Assembly (NCBI RefSeq): GCF_900148495.1
Contig: NZ_FTRU01000007.1
Location: forward strand, 599,027-663,026
DNA: 64,000 bases
Direction: 5' to 3'
DNA from: Negativibacillus massiliensis
GTDB taxonomy: Bacteria; Bacillota; Clostridia; Oscillospirales; Ruminococcaceae
Positions 52,588-60,179 of this stretch are shown here, one piece after another (the first letter of the stretch is position 1; the number at the start of each line of letters is the position of its first letter). The notes under the pieces are model-generated. The model worked only from the letters and a program-made list of their open reading frames with translations, was not told the origin of the DNA and ran no database searches. The position numbers and the translations under genes are program-made.

Positions 52588-54201
52588 TTAGTGAGAAGGT
52601 GCTTTACATGGGGTAAGCTCATAAACTTTATCAAAGCGTTGTTTTCCTTCCTCAGTCAAATGATGACTGATTAAAATCAATGTCAAATCTGTGTTAGAAA
52701 GCAAGCTTTGTTCGACAATATCAGCATTTTTCTGATCAAGTGCAGAAGTTCCCTCATCAACCAGCAAGATAGAACGGTTGTGAATCAGTGCACGAGCGAT
52801 AGCAACACGCTGTTTTTGACCGCCGGAGAGATTTCGCCCCTCCTCGCCCACAATAGTATCCAAGCCATCTGGCATAGATGTAAGGTCACCTGCAAGTGCA
52901 CTGTCATGAAGTGCTTTCTGAAGCTGGGATTCAGTGAAATTTTCACCGAGGGTGATATTCTCGCGGATAGTAGTGTTGAACAAAAAGACATCCTGTTCAA
53001 TATAGCTCATCTGTTGTTGAAGTTGTTCGGTGGTGTAGTTTTTCGCATCTTTGTCATCGAGCAGGATCGTACCTGTGTAGTCTGGCAACCAACCGAGCAG
53101 GATTTTGAGCAAGGTGGATTTTCCACAACCGGAAGGCCCTATCAAGGCATATTTTTTTCCAATTTCAAAAGTACAGTTCATCCCATCCAGGATTGGCTTT
53201 TTGTCATACTGGAAGGAAATATTTTCCATAGAAATCTTATGATGCAAACAGGAAAGTTCTTGCCTAGACTTTGTCTCTTCACAGTCATTGTGCTTAATTT
53301 TCTCAAAATAAGGTTTGCTTGCCGAGATGGAAAGACGAAGGTTTGCTAAACGATTGAGTCCATTTGTTACCCCCGCAAACAGGTTACTGCTGCCAGCTAA
53401 AACAGCAGGCATAACCTTTCCTCGAAATGCTAAAACAACGATCAAAATATCGGAAAGAATCTGGATGACAACACTCACAAAGCTCATGGCAGAATTTACA
53501 GCACTTTTGCTATAAGTTAGTCTACAATTTGGTTTTTCGATCTGGTCACTGATTGCGTCACTCTGTATTAGGAATCTGTGGGTCTTATTAAAACATCTCA
53601 ACACGTCTGCACCCCGCAGTAAATCCTTCAAACGACTGACAGCATTGGATTCTGCATCAGAACAATCCTTTCCCATCTTTTCCATCTTCTTATCAAATAA
53701 TTTTGGTAAAAGCAACATGATCGCCGATGAAACCAGAGAAGCTAAAAGTAACGACCAATGTAAGCTAAACAAAACTATCATGCTCCACAGTACCTGTGCA
53801 ACCCTTCCTACACTGTTAAAGAAAGGGTCCCAGGCAAGTTTCTCAATCTGTTTAATATTGTTGGTCATCCATGAAATGTATTCGCCGCTATCCTGATTAT
53901 GAAAATCCTTGTAATCTCTGTTAAGCAACAATAAAGAGATATCATGGCGGACCTGATTGTTCATGGTACGAATTGCTTTAGATTGAAAATAGTCCAGTAA
54001 AGCACAAAGTGCAAAATAAAGCCCCCAACTCAACAAGCTGATCAGTGTCCAAAATACAAACCGTTTAAAATCAAATTTCATAGCGGAATCAAATGTCTGC
54101 ATTAATAAAAGCTGAACACCTGCCTGCAATCCCCAGACAACAATCTGAAAAAAACATACAATTGATGTCAGTTTCCAGTTTTTTTTGAGATAATACTGCA
54201 T
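52588..54201 (-). CDS. ABC transporter, fused permease and ATPase (exporter type)
   Basis: A 537-residue half-transporter. Six membrane segments fall in residues 1 to about 290. The ATPase domain has Walker A GPSGCGKST at about 356-363, the signature LSGGQKQR near 458-465, and Walker B ILLVDE near 478-483. No C39 peptidase domain. Exporters of this type move peptides, lipids or drugs. It is divergent from an XRE-TPR regulator with a shared 180-base control region, which suggests that the regulator controls it. ATG 54201 follows GTGGAGG. Confidence 0.88.
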   Translation of the reverse strand: MQYYLKKNWKLTSIVCFFQIVVWGLQAGVQLLLMQTFDSAMKFDFKRFVFWTLISLLSWGLYFALCALLDYFQSKAIRTMNNQVRHDISLLLLNRDYKDFHNQDSGEYISWMTNNIKQIEKLAWDPFFNSVGRVAQVLWSMIVLFSLHWSLLLASLVSSAIMLLLPKLFDKKMEKMGKDCSDAESNAVSRLKDLLRGADVLRCFNKTHRFLIQSDAISDQIEKPNCRLTYSKSAVNSAMSFVSVVIQILSDILIVVLAFRGKVMPAVLAGSSNLFAGVTNGLNRLANLRLSISASKPYFEKIKHNDCEETKSRQELSCLHHKISMENISFQYDKKPILDGMNCTFEIGKKYALIGPSGCGKSTLLKILLGWLPDYTGTILLDDKDAKNYTTEQLQQQMSYIEQDVFLFNTTIRENITLGENFTESQLQKALHDSALAGDLTSMPDGLDTIVGEEGRNLSGGQKQRVAIARALIHNRSILLVDEGTSALDQKNADIVEQSLLSNTDLTLILISHHLTEEGKQRFDKVYELTPCKAPSH

Positions 54202-54265
54202 TTTTGCATCCTCCACATTTAATCCAAATCAAAATACCCTTTTAAAATACCACTTAATTAGAAAA

Positions 54266-54288
54266 ATTGACATATCATTTTATGCAAT
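54266..54288. promoter_or_regulatory. Candidate operator between ABC transporter and regulator 1
   Basis: ATTG-a-CATA and TATG-CAAT form an imperfect inverted repeat. It contains CATTTTATGCAA (54276-54287), which matches the operator arm CATTTCGTGCAA at 57208-57219 upstream of the secreted peptide gene at 10 of 12 positions. The rest of 54202-54383 is AT-rich, with TACAAT at 54347 as a possible -10 for the regulator. Confidence 0.4.
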
Positions 54289-54383
54289 TTAGTATTTACA
54301 AAGAATAATTTATCTTTAAAAATGAAATTTTTCGTAAAGTGTGGTACAATGGAGAAAAATTTCACAAAAAGGGAGAGAGTTCC

Positions 54384-55313
54384 TTGGAAAAATATTTTAT
54401 TGGAGAAATCATCCGGCAAAAAAGAACCGAGCTGGGACTCAAACAATGTCAGCTTTGCGAGGGAATCTGTGAGCCGACAACGATGTCCCGAATTGAATCC
54501 GGAAAACAAATGCCGGGCTTAAATACATTAAAAAACTTATTGCAGCGATTGGGATTATCGGACGAGCGTTACTATGCGCTGGTGAGCAAAAACGAAATGC
54601 AGATTGCTGATCTTCAGACAGAGATTGTTTCCGCCAATGTGTTTAAAGACCCTCAGAGAGGCTTGCCTAAAATCGCGGAACTGGAAGAACTTGCTGATCC
54701 AGACGATCACTTGCTGCATCAATTTATTCTTCGTTCTAAAGTTTTACTTGGGAAAAAAGAAAATGAACAGATTATCCCATACACTTATGAGGAAAAACTG
54801 GATATGCTCTTTAAAGCGATCCGCTTGACGGTGCCGAACTTTGATATCGATGCGATTGCGGATGGCCTTTACAGCATTGATGAAGCGAAAGTCATCAATC
54901 AGATTGCGCTTGTTTACTCGAATCATGGGGAAAATCAAAAAGCAATCCATATCTACGATCAGCTTTTGCAATATATCAAAAAACATTTTCAGAATATTTT
55001 GCAGTCCGGAGGTCTGCTCCCTTTGGTCGCATTCAATTACGCGAGAGAGCTGGATCTGATCGGACGCTATACAGACGCAATTGAAATTGCTGAAACTGGT
55101 TGGAAAGCCTGTACCCAATACGGGCAATACCGTATGCTGGCACCTACAATTGCGCTTATCGCAGAATGTAATCACTTTTTGGGAGATGACAGTAAAAATA
55201 AGGAGTATTACCGCCAATCTTATTATATTTATAAAGCCGTAGATGATGAGCGTGGAGCTAGGGTTATAACGGCTGAAGCTAAAAAATATTTTGGAGAGGA
55301 TTTTTCCTTTTAG
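54384..55313 (+). CDS. XRE-TPR (RRNPP/Rgg-like) transcriptional regulator 1
   Basis: A 309-residue protein. Residues 1-60 are an XRE helix-turn-helix (IIRQKRTELGLKQCQLCEGI and TTMSRIESGKQMPG). Residues 90-309 are helical TPR-like repeats (ALVYSNHGENQKAIHIYDQL, NYARELDLIGRYTDAIEIAE). This architecture is that of RRNPP regulators (Rgg, PlcR, TprA types), which bind short signalling peptides. It is a clear paralogue of the regulator at 57506-58408. TTG 54384 lies six bases after GGGAGAG. It is divergent from the ABC exporter. No peptide gene was found beside this copy. Confidence 0.85.
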   Translation: MEKYFIGEIIRQKRTELGLKQCQLCEGICEPTTMSRIESGKQMPGLNTLKNLLQRLGLSDERYYALVSKNEMQIADLQTEIVSANVFKDPQRGLPKIAELEELADPDDHLLHQFILRSKVLLGKKENEQIIPYTYEEKLDMLFKAIRLTVPNFDIDAIADGLYSIDEAKVINQIALVYSNHGENQKAIHIYDQLLQYIKKHFQNILQSGGLLPLVAFNYARELDLIGRYTDAIEIAETGWKACTQYGQYRMLAPTIALIAECNHFLGDDSKNKEYYRQSYYIYKAVDDERGARVITAEAKKYFGEDFSF

Positions 55314-55314
55314 C

Positions 55315-55343
55315 AAAACAGCCGGCGATATCGCCGGCTGTTT
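55315..55343 (+). terminator. Bidirectional terminator
   Basis: AAACAGCCGGCGA and TCGCCGGCTGTTT form a perfect stem between regulator 1 and the converging HAD gene. Confidence 0.88.
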
Positions 55344-55352
55344 GATTTTTGG

Positions 55353-56057
55353 CTATTTTGTCCCTGAACCGTTCTGCACAATCTCGAGCAGGCAGGGCAG
55401 GGAATCAATATCATAGTGAATCGGGATATCTTGCGGGCGGGGTTTGTGCTGTGGGTTAAACCAGCAAGCATCCACGCCGGCGCGGCGCGCTCCCTCCATG
55501 TCCGAGGAGAGGGAATCGCCGATCATCAGCGCGCGGGTCTTATCAAAATCTGGGATGCGTGCAAAGACGTAGTCAAAAAATTCCTTCATCGGTTTTTGAA
55601 AGCCCGATTCCTCCGAGACGAAAATATCGGTCAGGAAAGGAGAAAGTCCGCTTGCCTGAATGCGGCGGCGCTGGGTGGCACCGACCCCATTTGTGAGGAT
55701 GTACAGCCTGCAGCCCATCTCATGCAGCTGTTTGCAGGTGTCCAGAGCATGGGGCAGGGTTTTGCCGCCAAAGCCGAGATTAAACAGGTATTCGGTGTTG
55801 AAGGCGTCAGAATCAAGGTCGATATGAAGCGCTTCAAACAGCTTTGCAAATCGGGTGGTGAGCAGCTGCTGACAGGTGATTTTGTTCTGTTCAAACTCCC
55901 GCCAGAGATTTTGGTTGATTGACTGATAAAGCTGGTCGATCTCGTCGGAGAAGGGGAGATTGTGTGCCTGAAAGGTGCGGATGAGCGCCTGATGTTCGGC
56001 GGCGGGGAAGTCCATCAGGGTTTCGTCCGCATCGATGAGAAGAATATCATATTTCAT
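55353..56057 (-). CDS. HAD superfamily hydrolase (YjjG/YfnB type)
   Basis: A 234-residue HAD phosphatase. Motif I LIDADETLMDF, motif II in LYILTNGVGATQRRRI, a lysine in ESGFQKPMKEFFDYVF, and motif IV MIGDSLSSDMEGARRAG. The helical cap (residues 15-95) and overall pattern match the YjjG/YfnB nucleotidase group, which dephosphorylates pyrimidine nucleotides and analogues. The substrate remains a guess. Confidence 0.87.
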   Translation of the reverse strand: MKYDILLIDADETLMDFPAAEHQALIRTFQAHNLPFSDEIDQLYQSINQNLWREFEQNKITCQQLLTTRFAKLFEALHIDLDSDAFNTEYLFNLGFGGKTLPHALDTCKQLHEMGCRLYILTNGVGATQRRRIQASGLSPFLTDIFVSEESGFQKPMKEFFDYVFARIPDFDKTRALMIGDSLSSDMEGARRAGVDACWFNPQHKPRPQDIPIHYDIDSLPCLLEIVQNGSGTK

Positions 56058-56160
56058 GAGAAAACCTCCATTGCTCGTTTTCTTTTAGGATAGCAGAGCG
56101 GGGGAATTTATGCAAACAGAAAATCCCCTCACATGCTCCATGGTATGTGAGGGGGAGAAA

Positions 56161-56907
56161 CTATTCGTTATCGAATGCCTGCCATTTTTTGCAGTCCTGA
56201 CAGTAGCGGAACAGCTTGGTGTCATTGTTCTGGTCGGTTACTTCAAAGTACATCCAGTTGTGCTCGTGGTACGAAGGTGCTTTTTCGATGACCTGATGAC
56301 GGAGCATCGAGGAAAGCTTTTCAGCGGTGACACCGGAAACCTGATAGGTATACTGGTTCTTTAACGGGTCGGATGCGGTGAGCTTTATTTCGAGCTTATT
56401 TTTCTGAGCAAAAAGCTCGAACGGGTTAGCTTCTTCGTAAGGCTCCCAATAGTAGTCCATCAACATCATGTTGAGAAGCTCCGGGTCCTCCAGAATCAGA
56501 CGTGCCTGTTCGTTTGATGTGGATGCAAGGTATTCGATCAGGCGAGCGGTCGCGCGGGGAGTGTGTGCTGTACGTTGAGCAAGTTCTTCTTCGGACATTT
56601 CCTCAGATGTTTCCACAGAAAGCAGTTGCTGTTCTGTTTTGTCGTTTGGTTCTGCGCTGTCCCAGATTTTGGCGATATCCTCGTCCGAAAGGCCTTCCTC
56701 ATGCATCTGTTGTACATATTCTTCGGAAGGGTAGAGGTAGAAATTTAACCCGGATTCGCTCTCTTTGTGGGAAACGACCGGCGGGACATACTGGTTGTCC
56801 TGATTTTCCGAAAAGTTTTGTGCTTTGATGGCAACCGAGTTTAACGAAAACAGGAAGGCTGCCGAAAGGATGGAAACGGAGATAAACAGAAAAATCTTTT
56901 TTGACAT
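56161..56907 (-). CDS. Secreted protein of unknown function with C-terminal CxxC
   Basis: A 248-residue protein with an N-terminal signal sequence (residues 4-24, IFLFISVSILSAAFLFSL). An acidic, mostly helical central region follows (EEYVQQMHEEGLSDEDIAK, TARLIEYLASTSNEQARLI), then a beta-rich C-terminus with R-Y-C-Q-D-C-K-K-W that could bind metal or form a disulfide. I do not recognise the family. It is divergent from the secreted peptide gene and may be part of the same island. Its own promoter is seen upstream. Confidence 0.65.
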   Translation of the reverse strand: MSKKIFLFISVSILSAAFLFSLNSVAIKAQNFSENQDNQYVPPVVSHKESESGLNFYLYPSEEYVQQMHEEGLSDEDIAKIWDSAEPNDKTEQQLLSVETSEEMSEEELAQRTAHTPRATARLIEYLASTSNEQARLILEDPELLNMMLMDYYWEPYEEANPFELFAQKNKLEIKLTASDPLKNQYTYQVSGVTAEKLSSMLRHQVIEKAPSYHEHNWMYFEVTDQNNDTKLFRYCQDCKKWQAFDNE

Positions 56908-56950
56908 GAGAAAAGCTCCTTTCTATTATGGATGAATGGATTCTAAGCCC

Positions 56951-56979
56951 ATCATAACCGAAAGAACTACAAAAATCAA
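56951..56979 (-). promoter_or_regulatory. Promoter of the secreted CxxC protein gene
   Basis: Minus-strand TTGATT (56979-56974) and TATGAT (56956-56951), spacing 17. Confidence 0.55.
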
Positions 56980-57000
56980 CTATAATCGAACGAAAGACAC

Positions 57001-57045
57001 AAAAAAGAAAGCCCTCCGCTGTGGGATAGCGAAGGGCTCTCTTTC
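57001..57045. terminator. Terminator-like hairpin
   Basis: AAGAAAGCCCTCCGCT pairs with AGCGAAGGGCTCTCTT around a seven-base loop (two mismatches). No obvious gene ends here, so it may belong to an unseen short transcript. Confidence 0.6.
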
Positions 57046-57060
57046 GACGAATCTATTAAA

Positions 57061-57165
57061 GGAGGGTTAATCAGGAGTGTTCCTGCTGCGGGACGGGATG
57101 TCCGCAGCGGGGGGAATCGTTTTCTTTTAAAGGGTGGACTCCTTTTAAAAGAAGATTAACCTTAC
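57061..57165. ncRNA. Candidate three-way-junction structured element
   Basis: GGTTAATC (57065-57072) and GATTAACC (57154-57161) close a structure. Inside are two hairpins: GCTGCGGGAC/GTCCGCAGC with one bulge (about 57087-57108), and CTTTTAAAGG/CCTTTTAAAAG (about 57124-57151). It may be a small RNA, a leader or a small palindromic repeat. Neither strand codes for a credible protein. Confidence 0.5.
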
Positions 57166-57206
57166 TTCGAATTCATATTATTCCATTTTTCGCCAAAAAT
57201 CAATGA

Positions 57207-57240
57207 GCATTTCGTGCAATCGGTCAGTTGCATGAAATGC
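57207..57240 (+). promoter_or_regulatory. Operator: 13-bp inverted repeat upstream of the peptide gene
   Basis: GCATTTCGTGCAA (57207-57219) and TTGCATGAAATGC (57228-57240), 12 of 13 positions complementary, separated by eight bases and ending three bases before the -35 box. This position suits an activator of the Rgg/PlcR/TprA type. Confidence 0.7.
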
Positions 57241-57243
57241 CCA

Positions 57244-57273
57244 TTGACAAAGGATTCAAAACGATATTATGAT
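57244..57273 (+). promoter_or_regulatory. Promoter of the secreted peptide gene
   Basis: TTGACA (57244-57249) and TATGAT (57268-57273), spacing 18. Confidence 0.75.
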
Positions 57274-57323
57274 TAAAGGGTACGGAGTCGAAAAAACTCG
57301 AATTTTAGAAAGGATGTATTATT

Positions 57324-57509
57324 ATGAAAAAATTATTCATTACTCTGCTGGCAGCTCTGACCCTGTTTGCAGCAGTACCACAGATGTGCTTTGCAGAAGA
57401 ACCAACCACCCCACCAACCGTAGAACAGGGCGAAGGTGAAGAAGGCGATGAGCAGATTCCAGCTGTAAATCCAGCTTGTGTAAATGGTCCAGGTGGAGAT
57501 GTTGCTTAA
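57324..57509 (+). CDS. Small secreted peptide precursor (candidate signalling peptide)
   Basis: A 61-residue peptide with a textbook signal sequence (MKKLFITLLAALTLFAAVPQ, likely cleavage after C-F-A at residue 24). A Pro/Glu-rich propeptide (EEPTTPPTVEQGEGEEGDEQ) follows, and a distinct C-terminus (IPAVNPACVNGPGGDVA). This layout resembles Phr-type precursors whose C-terminal residues are the mature signal. The stop overlaps by two to three bases the stop of the convergent XRE-TPR regulator gene. AGAAAGGATG precedes the ATG, and a palindromic operator and strong promoter lie upstream. Not a family I can name. Confidence 0.75.
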   Translation: MKKLFITLLAALTLFAAVPQMCFAEEPTTPPTVEQGEGEEGDEQIPAVNPACVNGPGGDVA

Positions 57510-58408
57510 AATAAAACAATGCCAATTTTTTGAGCATATGTAAGGACAATTTTGCAACTTAAATCGTCATGCATTAAGTGATAAGAATAGTAAGCATCGA
57601 TTAGGGCATCTTTACTCTCTTTATTTCGTCCTAATTCATGCAGTGCATAACCGATATTTAACAGTAAACCGCCGAGATATTGACAACGGTTGTGACGGAT
57701 ACAAATATCCTGTCCAAATGTTGCGATTTCAATACATTCTTCATACCGTCGTTCCAGTCCAAGAAGACGAGAATAATTATAAGCAAGCATAGTGAAAAGA
57801 GAAACCATGGACTCTATATTCAAAAGTCGTTTGTGTGAATCTTGAAAAAGCTGACGATAGATGTGTATGGCAAAGCGGCGGTCTCCGGCTTCCGAGTAAC
57901 TATTAGCTATCTGATTCAAGATTTTGACTTCCTCAATGCCCAACAGGTAATCAGAGATGTGGTCAAAATCAAAGTCTGGCAGAGTGAGGGAAAGTGCCTG
58001 AAGAAGCAGGTCACGCGAGGCAGGATAATCCTCAGGGAAATATGCCAGCGCCTTGCATCGCAAAATAAATTGCTGCGTGATTTTATCCGTAGGTTCGACC
58101 AACTGTTCGAGCCTGCGGATTTTTTCTGCCGCTTTTTCGTATTCTCTTTGGCAATTGAGGGCAACAATCTCCTTTTGCAGGTCGGAAATTTCAAAATCTT
58201 TTGGTCCAAGCAGAACCGCAAGCTGGTCCTCGTTGATTCCCAAACGCTGTAATAAAACACCCAGTATCCCAGAAGAAGGTTCCTGTTTTCCACGTTCAAT
58301 GCGGGAAAGGGTGGATTTGTCACAGATGCCACGACAGAGATCTTCCTGACGGATGTGTTGTTCCTCCCGCTTCTTTTTGATAAAAAGCCCGATATTGTAA
58401 GCTTTCAT
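57506..58408 (-). CDS. XRE-TPR (RRNPP/Rgg-like) transcriptional regulator 2
   Basis: A 300-residue paralogue of the regulator at 54384-55313. Residues 1-60 are the XRE HTH (FIKKKREEQHIRQEDLCRGI and STLSRIERGKQEPSSG), residues 85-300 the helical TPR-type sensor (IANSYSEAGDRRFAIHIYRQ, LGGLLLNIGYALHELGRNKE). It converges on the secreted peptide gene, the arrangement expected for a regulator and its cognate pheromone. ATG 58408 follows ATGAAAGGAG. Confidence 0.87.
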   Translation of the reverse strand: MKAYNIGLFIKKKREEQHIRQEDLCRGICDKSTLSRIERGKQEPSSGILGVLLQRLGINEDQLAVLLGPKDFEISDLQKEIVALNCQREYEKAAEKIRRLEQLVEPTDKITQQFILRCKALAYFPEDYPASRDLLLQALSLTLPDFDFDHISDYLLGIEEVKILNQIANSYSEAGDRRFAIHIYRQLFQDSHKRLLNIESMVSLFTMLAYNYSRLLGLERRYEECIEIATFGQDICIRHNRCQYLGGLLLNIGYALHELGRNKESKDALIDAYYSYHLMHDDLSCKIVLTYAQKIGIVLF

Positions 58409-58439
58409 GGTAAGATCTCCTTTCATGGCCTTTTTCTTC

Positions 58440-58469
58440 ATTATACCATTAAATGGAAAAAATTGTCTA
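58440..58469 (-). promoter_or_regulatory. Promoter of regulator 2
   Basis: Minus-strand TAGACA (58469-58464) and TATAAT (58445-58440), spacing 18. Confidence 0.6.
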
Positions 58470-58527
58470 CCGTATTATAGAAAGATTTTGAAAGACGAAA
58501 TTGTGATAGGATTTTTGTGTAAGAATC

Positions 58528-58556
58528 AAAAAGGACACCACAGCGGGTGCCCTTGG
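58528..58556 (-). terminator. Minus-strand terminator
   Basis: AAGGGCACC and GGTGTCCTT form a stem followed by T residues on the minus strand. It is the third of three successive terminators downstream of the tRNA. No gene is seen between 58557 and 58675. Confidence 0.65.
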
Positions 58557-58675
58557 ATGAGATTTTTGTCTGTGGTCAAAGAAAGCGGGTGTAGTTTTTG
58601 ATTTGCAGAAAAGTGGGGGATTGTGAGTAGTTGAAAAATGAGAGAAACTCAAAGTTTCAATAGCAGTATAAAAAA

Positions 58676-58706
58676 GAAAAAGCACTGCAATTTGCAGTGC
58701 TTTTTT
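58676..58706 (-). terminator. Second terminator downstream of tRNA-Arg
   Basis: AAAAGCACTGCAA and TTGCAGTGCTTTT form a perfect stem with T runs on both strands. Confidence 0.75.
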
Positions 58707-58757
58707 AGCTCTTTTGAAATGGAGGAAGGATAGACGACTTGTCCCTCCTGAGACAGC

Positions 58758-58790
58758 AAAAAAGACATCACATTTTGTGATGTCTTTTTT
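58758..58790 (-). terminator. Terminator of tRNA-Arg
   Basis: AAAAAAGACATCACA and TGTGATGTCTTTTTT form a perfect stem directly after the tRNA 3' end. Confidence 0.88.
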
Positions 58791-58793
58791 GCT

Positions 58794-58870
58794 TGGCGCG
58801 CTTGGAGGGACTCGAACCCCCGACCTACTGGTTCGTAGCCAGTCACTCTATCCAGCTGAGCTACAAGCGC
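58794..58870 (-). tRNA. tRNA-Arg (anticodon ACG), CCA encoded
   Basis: Read on the minus strand the acceptor GCGCTTG pairs with CAAGCGC, then G and CCA. The D arm AGCTCAGCTGGATAGAG, anticodon stem CTGG/CCAG around CTACGAA (anticodon ACG), and T arm GGGGGTTCGAGTCCCTC are all present. The 74-base body plus CCA is normal. A34 is expected to become inosine to read CGN codons. Confidence 0.97.
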
Positions 58871-58951
58871 ATTCATATTGTTGCTGTTTGAATCAGCTTT
58901 CATATAATATCACAGCCAGAAATTTTTGTCAAGGGATTTTTTCAAATTTTT

Positions 58952-59389
58952 TCAAGAATTTTCTTTTTCCGCGCAAAAGAGGTTGAGCAAGGTGTTTCCA
59001 CCGGCAAAAGGAGAGGAAATGACACCGCCGCGGTCATAGCGGATGGAGAAAGGAAGCTGATGATCGGAAAGGGTATGTTCTTTGAGCAGAGAAAGAGGAA
59101 TCACGAGGTTTGCGCCCCAGAACACGCCTTCCAGATTTTCGCCGCCATCACGGGAAAGCTGGATGAGACTGTCTGGCAAGACAGTGTCTTTGCAGGAAAA
59201 CTGGATAGAAAAATCAGAACCAAAGCAAAGGAAAAACATGTAGGCTGGGTCTGGATTTTTTTCAAAGCAGGTGATGTGCAGACAAAGGTCTTCTCCTTCG
59301 CGGTGGAGCGTCAGGGTGGTGTAGGTGAGCGGTTCATATTCTGCGCTCAAGCGGTGGCAGAACGGCAGCGGGGAAATAAGGTTAGACAA
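58952..59389 (-). CDS. Hypothetical protein
   Basis: A 145-residue protein of mostly beta-strand character (LTYTTLTLHREGEDLCLHIT, FLCFGSDFSIQFSC, GVFWGANLVIPLSLL), ending close to the tRNA. The pattern, ending in a segment like LPFSIRYDRGG, is reminiscent of carbohydrate-binding-like domains, but I cannot assign a family. TTG start with AAAGGAAG upstream. No signal peptide. Confidence 0.6.
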   Translation of the reverse strand: MSNLISPLPFCHRLSAEYEPLTYTTLTLHREGEDLCLHITCFEKNPDPAYMFFLCFGSDFSIQFSCKDTVLPDSLIQLSRDGGENLEGVFWGANLVIPLSLLKEHTLSDHQLPFSIRYDRGGVISSPFAGGNTLLNLFCAEKENS

Positions 59390-59442
59390 AAGATCACTTC
59401 CTTTATGGTTTTATTATCTTTATGATACAAAACAAAATAGTA

Positions 59443-59479
59443 GAATAAAAATGGCTCAAAAGGGGAGTCCTTTTGAGCC
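59443..59479 (-). terminator. Terminator of queT
   Basis: On the minus strand GGCTCAAAAGG and CCTTTTGAGCC form the stem, followed by A-T5. Confidence 0.8.
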
Positions 59480-59508
59480 GAGCAAGTTCGCAGTTTACAG
59501 CAGGTTGA

Positions 59509-60066
59509 TTAGGCTGTTTTCTTTTCATTTAAAGCAGGGTCAGCAAAAATCTTTTTGCCGACGCCGGTTTTTTCCAGTGCGCGCACCATCGGAAGTCCCA
59601 GTGCAAAGCAGGCAATCGCTTCACCCAAAGCGACCTGGCCGGCATTGATAAGGAAAACACCGAGGTTAAAGCCGCCGCTGATGACAAAGGTCAGTTCCAG
59701 GCCGACAATGATGCCGTTTGCAAGAACCGGCATGAGCGCGGAAAGGATTGGAAGACCTTTCAGGCGGATGTCGCGGAAATGATAGCTTAAAAATCCCGCG
59801 AGGAGGGTTGCTGCCGAGCCAAAGACAATGTCAAGAGGTCCCAGGATGTTTGCTCCGGTGGCAGCACCAAGGGTGTTGACCAGCACACAGCCGAGGGTAA
59901 GTCCGGCAACAGGGTTTGCTGCGAATACTGGCAGGAGGGTCAATGCCTCTGCAATGCGCAGCTGAACAGGACCGAAGATCAGAGTCATAAAGGGCAGACT
60001 CAGCGCAAAATAAAGCGCAGCGATCATAGCGGTCATCGCCATTTTCTTTACAGTGTTGTTTCTCAT
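59509..60066 (-). CDS. queT: QueT family queuosine-precursor transporter (ECF S-component type)
   Basis: A 185-residue membrane protein with about five to six hydrophobic segments. FGPVQLRIAEALTLLPVF near residue 35 and ANILGPLDIVFGSAATLLAG near residue 75 are QueT family signatures. It is the substrate-binding S component that takes up queuine precursors together with a shared ECF energy module not encoded here. ATG 60066 is preferred over TTG 60072 on spacing to AAAGG. The leader may hold a preQ1-sensing element. Confidence 0.9.
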   Translation of the reverse strand: MRNNTVKKMAMTAMIAALYFALSLPFMTLIFGPVQLRIAEALTLLPVFAANPVAGLTLGCVLVNTLGAATGANILGPLDIVFGSAATLLAGFLSYHFRDIRLKGLPILSALMPVLANGIIVGLELTFVISGGFNLGVFLINAGQVALGEAIACFALGLPMVRALEKTGVGKKIFADPALNEKKTA

Positions 60067-60072
60067 ATTCAA

Positions 60073-60150
60073 TTTTCCTTTCGTAGTGTGTTTTTAAGTC
60101 AGGAACTTGCGACTGACTGCATTCGGGTGTTTCGTTTTGAATGCGCAAGT
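60073..60150 (-). promoter_or_regulatory. Candidate preQ1-III-type riboswitch in the queT leader
   Basis: Read on the minus strand: ACTTGCG (60150-60144) pairs with CGCAAGT (60111-60105), GCATTC with GAATGC inside it, and AGTCAG with CTGACT (near 60095), giving nested and knotted helices just before the AAAGG ribosome site. preQ1-III riboswitches are known upstream of queT in Ruminococcaceae. I match by gene context and pairing, not by an aligned consensus. The -10 box abuts the first helix, which would cut its 5' strand. Confidence 0.45.
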
Positions 60151-60179
60151 ATTATACCGCATTTGTGCGAAGATTTCAA
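60151..60179 (-). promoter_or_regulatory. Promoter of queT
   Basis: Minus-strand TTGAAA (60179-60174) and TATAAT (60156-60151), spacing 17. Confidence 0.7.

Noticed and set aside
52588..54201. Bacteriocin (lantibiotic) export system with leader peptidase
   Set aside because: The transporter lacks the N-terminal C39 peptidase domain and no modification enzyme or GG-leader peptide is seen nearby.
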